This document shows, one piece after another, positions 61,976 through 64,000 of a stretch of DNA of 64,000 nucleotides. The position numbers were made by a program, and so were the translations under genes. Source of the DNA: Hirundichthys speculiger (taxonomy: Eukaryota > Chordata > Actinopteri > Beloniformes > Exocoetidae); contig JAGFBZ010000861.1 in NCBI GenBank assembly GCA_018398805.1, positions 715,501 to 779,500 of the forward strand, given 5' to 3'. The stretch's first letter is position 1; every line of letters starts with the position of its first letter. The notes below the pieces were generated by a model. It was not told where the DNA came from and ran no database searches. It saw nothing but the letters and a program-made list of their open reading frames with translations.

Positions 61976-62840
61976 TAGATGTACCAGAAAGGTCATTAGT
62001 TAAACTTAAACACACGATGATCTACTTCAGCTTGCTCTAACAGGAAGTCCATCCTCTAATTTTTCTCATGCCCTCTTTCTCACGCATGTTCTCCTTTCTG
62101 TGATTTCCCGTGCATAAAGAACGTTGTGAGGAAATGCTTACTTCAGATGTGTCAAAAGAAATAAAAGGAAACATTATCTACCCACTAAATATGCAGAGTG
62201 CGTTCCATTTGTGCGGGTTTAGATATTTTTGGTATTCGGATGTCAGTATCTGACTATGTGGAGCTAAATTTCTTTCTTTGTAGCTATCCAAATGTTAAGT
62301 GCTCTTTATCCTTGTATTTATGTTACTCAGATGTGCCATGCCTCCCCATTTAAGCCTTCTCAGCAACCGGTCACCAAACAGTGACTAAACTCCACCCCTT
62401 ACTGGTTTCCTCAACACAAATATATCATCAAAAATGAGCAGTACTGGATACCTGAAATGGCTTCAGGTATGAGTTAAAAGATGATGGTGGTCCAGGAGGA
62501 CCGGTTTGCAAGACAGATCCATGTTTCAATGCAGGTCCAACCAACTCAGTGACACAGTTTAATAAATAGTGGTTTAGTCAATGGTAGTTTACAACATTTG
62601 AAGACACCAAAGTGGCCATTTACCTTTCACTGCAACAGGTGTAAAGTAAACAGCAGAAATCATTTTGCTGACTTTATGTTTCTCATTCAAATCAAGAGGG
62701 TTTTATTTTTTTGCTGCAGCATTATTGTTTGTGCTTCATCACGGAAATGTCTGTTGTCGTTAAAAAATAGGTCTCTTCTTTTTAGGCCTTTGAGTGAACA
62801 CATGATCGTAAATCTTTTCTGTTTTTTTTCCCCTCTGCAG

Positions 62841-63141
62841 AGACGAGCAGCGCTGTGAGACGGATATATGAAGCATGAAAGGGTGGAGCTGAGACTCAGC
62901 TGACCCCTCCCCTCCATCTCCTCCTTTCCCCTGTGCTCCAAACGATCAGCACCTCCTCCCCTCCCTTCCCCTCCTTTCCCCTTCCTGCCTCCGCCACCCT
63001 GTTGGGTCTCACCCGTTGTTCCTTACCTCCTCCTCCAAACCTCAGTCAGCGGTACCCAATGTACTCCCCGGAGCAGGAAAACATCTCCACCACCGCCTCC
63101 ACCAAAGTGCCAGTGAAGTATGGAGAGCTCATTGTGCTCGG
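62841..63141 (+). CDS. peli1: Pellino E3 ubiquitin ligase, first coding exon (partial gene)
   Basis: Pellino proteins are RING-like E3 ligases with an N-terminal FHA-type domain that act on IRAK kinases in Toll/IL-1 receptor signalling in the cytosol. The exon runs from acceptor CCCCTCTGCAG to donor GTAGGC. Coding starts at ATG 63059 and gives 27 whole codons beginning MYSPEQENISTTAST and ending KYGELIVL, plus two bases of a glycine codon. The KxPVKYGELIVLG block is the diagnostic start of Pellino-1; Pellino-2 usually has LVVLG. The ATG context is weak (C at -3, T at +4) but matches where Pellino proteins begin. The 218-nt leader has two short upstream ORFs and a CU-rich tract. The FHA and RING parts are beyond the window, so the paralogue (1a, 1b or other) is not certain. 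Confidence 0.8.
62868..62903 (+). promoter_or_regulatory. peli1: Upstream ORF in Pellino leader
   Basis: ATG with 11 codons then TGA, out of frame with the main start. Weak start context (T at -3). A second uORF at 62875-62892 (5 codons) has A at -3 and overlaps it. Both end more than 150 nt before the main ATG, so reinitiation is possible. Confidence 0.6.
62906..63049 (+). promoter_or_regulatory. peli1: CU-rich leader with alternative 3' splice sites
   Basis: About 95 nt of nearly continuous C/T sequence (62901-62998), more C/T up to 63038, then CTCAG (AG 63044-63045) and TCAG (AG 63048-63049) just before the start codon at 63059. Such an arrangement is a credible acceptor that would remove both upstream ORFs from the leader. 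Confidence 0.4.
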
Positions 63142-64000
63142 GTAGGCAACAACAAATCAGTTTATGACACACCAAATGCAGTGTTGCTACTTCACACAGT
63201 GATTTGCATATATAAATAACCTTTTAATTAATATATAAAGATATAAAAAGCCCAAGATTCAGTGCCACCATCTGTTTATTATGGTCTTAATAAGACTCAG
63301 GGAGAAGATGCTGCAGGCTTAGTTGTTGAAATTTAAAATCATGTTTTTTGCAAGAATGATATGTTGATGTTTTGTCATACATGGTTTAAACAGCAATCAA
63401 AGATGACTGCCTTAAGATGACTTAAGATGACTAAAAAAAGTTAATTTGTCATAGAAAAATGCCCACATTTAAATGGTTACAGTTTACCAGATGTGTGTTT
63501 TCCGCTTTTTCTCATCTTGATATTTAGGGGATGTAAACTGCTGATCAAATCAAATATCGTCTGAAGCTCTCACTAAAGACTTAGATGATTTTGTGGGGGA
63601 TTAAACTCAAAGTTAAAATCACTTTTTAGTTGCAGCCAAAGGTTATATTCTGCTGTATTACAACATGTTAACATTGACAGTTGGTTGAAATACTTCCCAG
63701 TTTTACTAACTTCCTATTTTTAATGTTCCTTTGATTTTGTGACGGTTCATGAAAAAATATTATTTTTTTACATTAATACTCAATCCTTATTCTATTAAGC
63801 ACCATTAAAGATTCATGAAAATTCTCGATGCATCTCGTGGATCTGAATCACTTCGTCGGTTGCTGTGTGTTGTGTACTTTGCATGCAGCTTTTATGGTTG
63901 TACATTCTTTTATTTTTTGTATTTGCTGTGTAGGTCATGTTCTGTAGATTACGGGTGGTGTTTTTTATTTTTTGGTTGTCACCGGTCGTTTTCATTCTGC
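63142..64000 (+). other. peli1: Pellino intron, start
   Basis: AT-rich, no further exon recognised before the window ends. Confidence 0.6.

Larger units (their letters stand above)
39504..62840 (+). other. peli1: Large first intron of Pellino gene
   Basis: 23.3 kb from the GTGAGT donor to the CCCCTCTGCAG acceptor. No supported plus-strand gene inside. It holds a long TA microsatellite, small hairpins, one MITE and the minus-strand protein-like segments described separately. Large stretches (41-52 kb, 56-62 kb) show nothing I recognise; conserved non-coding enhancers could be present but cannot be seen from one sequence. Confidence 0.45.

Noticed and set aside
62933..63061. In-frame N-terminal extension of Pellino beginning at GTG 62933
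   Set aside because: There is no ATG in that frame, and the translated CU tract (Ser/Pro/Leu only) does not resemble Pellino proteins, which start at the MxSPxQE position.
1..64000. CRISPR arrays, operons, ribosome binding sites or other prokaryotic features
   Set aside because: The DNA is vertebrate: spliced genes, SINEs and LINEs. The tandem repeats present are simple microsatellites without spacer structure.

Overview
This is vertebrate nuclear DNA, almost certainly from a teleost fish. Genes are split into short exons by AT-rich introns. The spacers carry fish-type debris: hAT and Tc1 remnants, tRNA-derived SINEs, L2-like LINE ends, and CA, TA and ATT microsatellites. I cannot name the species.

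Left third (1-26.4 kb, plus strand): the 3' part of an ABC half-transporter gene that I assign to subfamily H (abch1). Seventeen coding exons join in one open frame of 562 residues ending at a TGA at 23778-23780. The window opens inside the nucleotide-binding domain, so Walker A and the Q-loop lie upstream. The ABC signature, Walker B, D-loop and switch histidine are visible. A hydrophilic linker, a glycosylatable loop and about six membrane segments of an ABC2-type domain follow. The introns hold a complete 697-bp hAT MITE with an exact 8-bp target duplication, a Tc1 fragment, two SINE types, a 526-bp inverted-repeat element just before the last exon, and a perfect 22-bp hairpin. The 3' UTR has a strong 18-bp stem-loop and several poly(A) signals.

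Middle (26.4-38.9 kb): no gene that I can support. It contains low-complexity AT sequence, SINE copies, a crippled L2/CR1-type LINE on the minus strand (33.2-35.0 kb), a MITE, LINE tails, a perfect hairpin and a perfect 28-bp palindrome.

Right part (39.0-64.0 kb, plus strand): the 5' end of a Pellino E3 ubiquitin-ligase gene, probably peli1. A promoter-like block with a ZNF143-type motif (39041-39063) precedes a probable non-coding first exon ending at 39503. A 23.3-kb intron follows. Exon 2 (62841-63141) carries two short upstream ORFs, a long CU-rich leader and the first 27 codons. The rest of the gene lies beyond the window. Three protein-like minus-strand segments at 52.7-54.5 kb, inside the large intron, have compatible splice sites and are flagged as a candidate nested gene of unknown identity.

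The two genes are not known to work together: one is a membrane transporter, the other a cytosolic innate-immune signalling ligase. They simply lie in tandem, about 13 kb apart.
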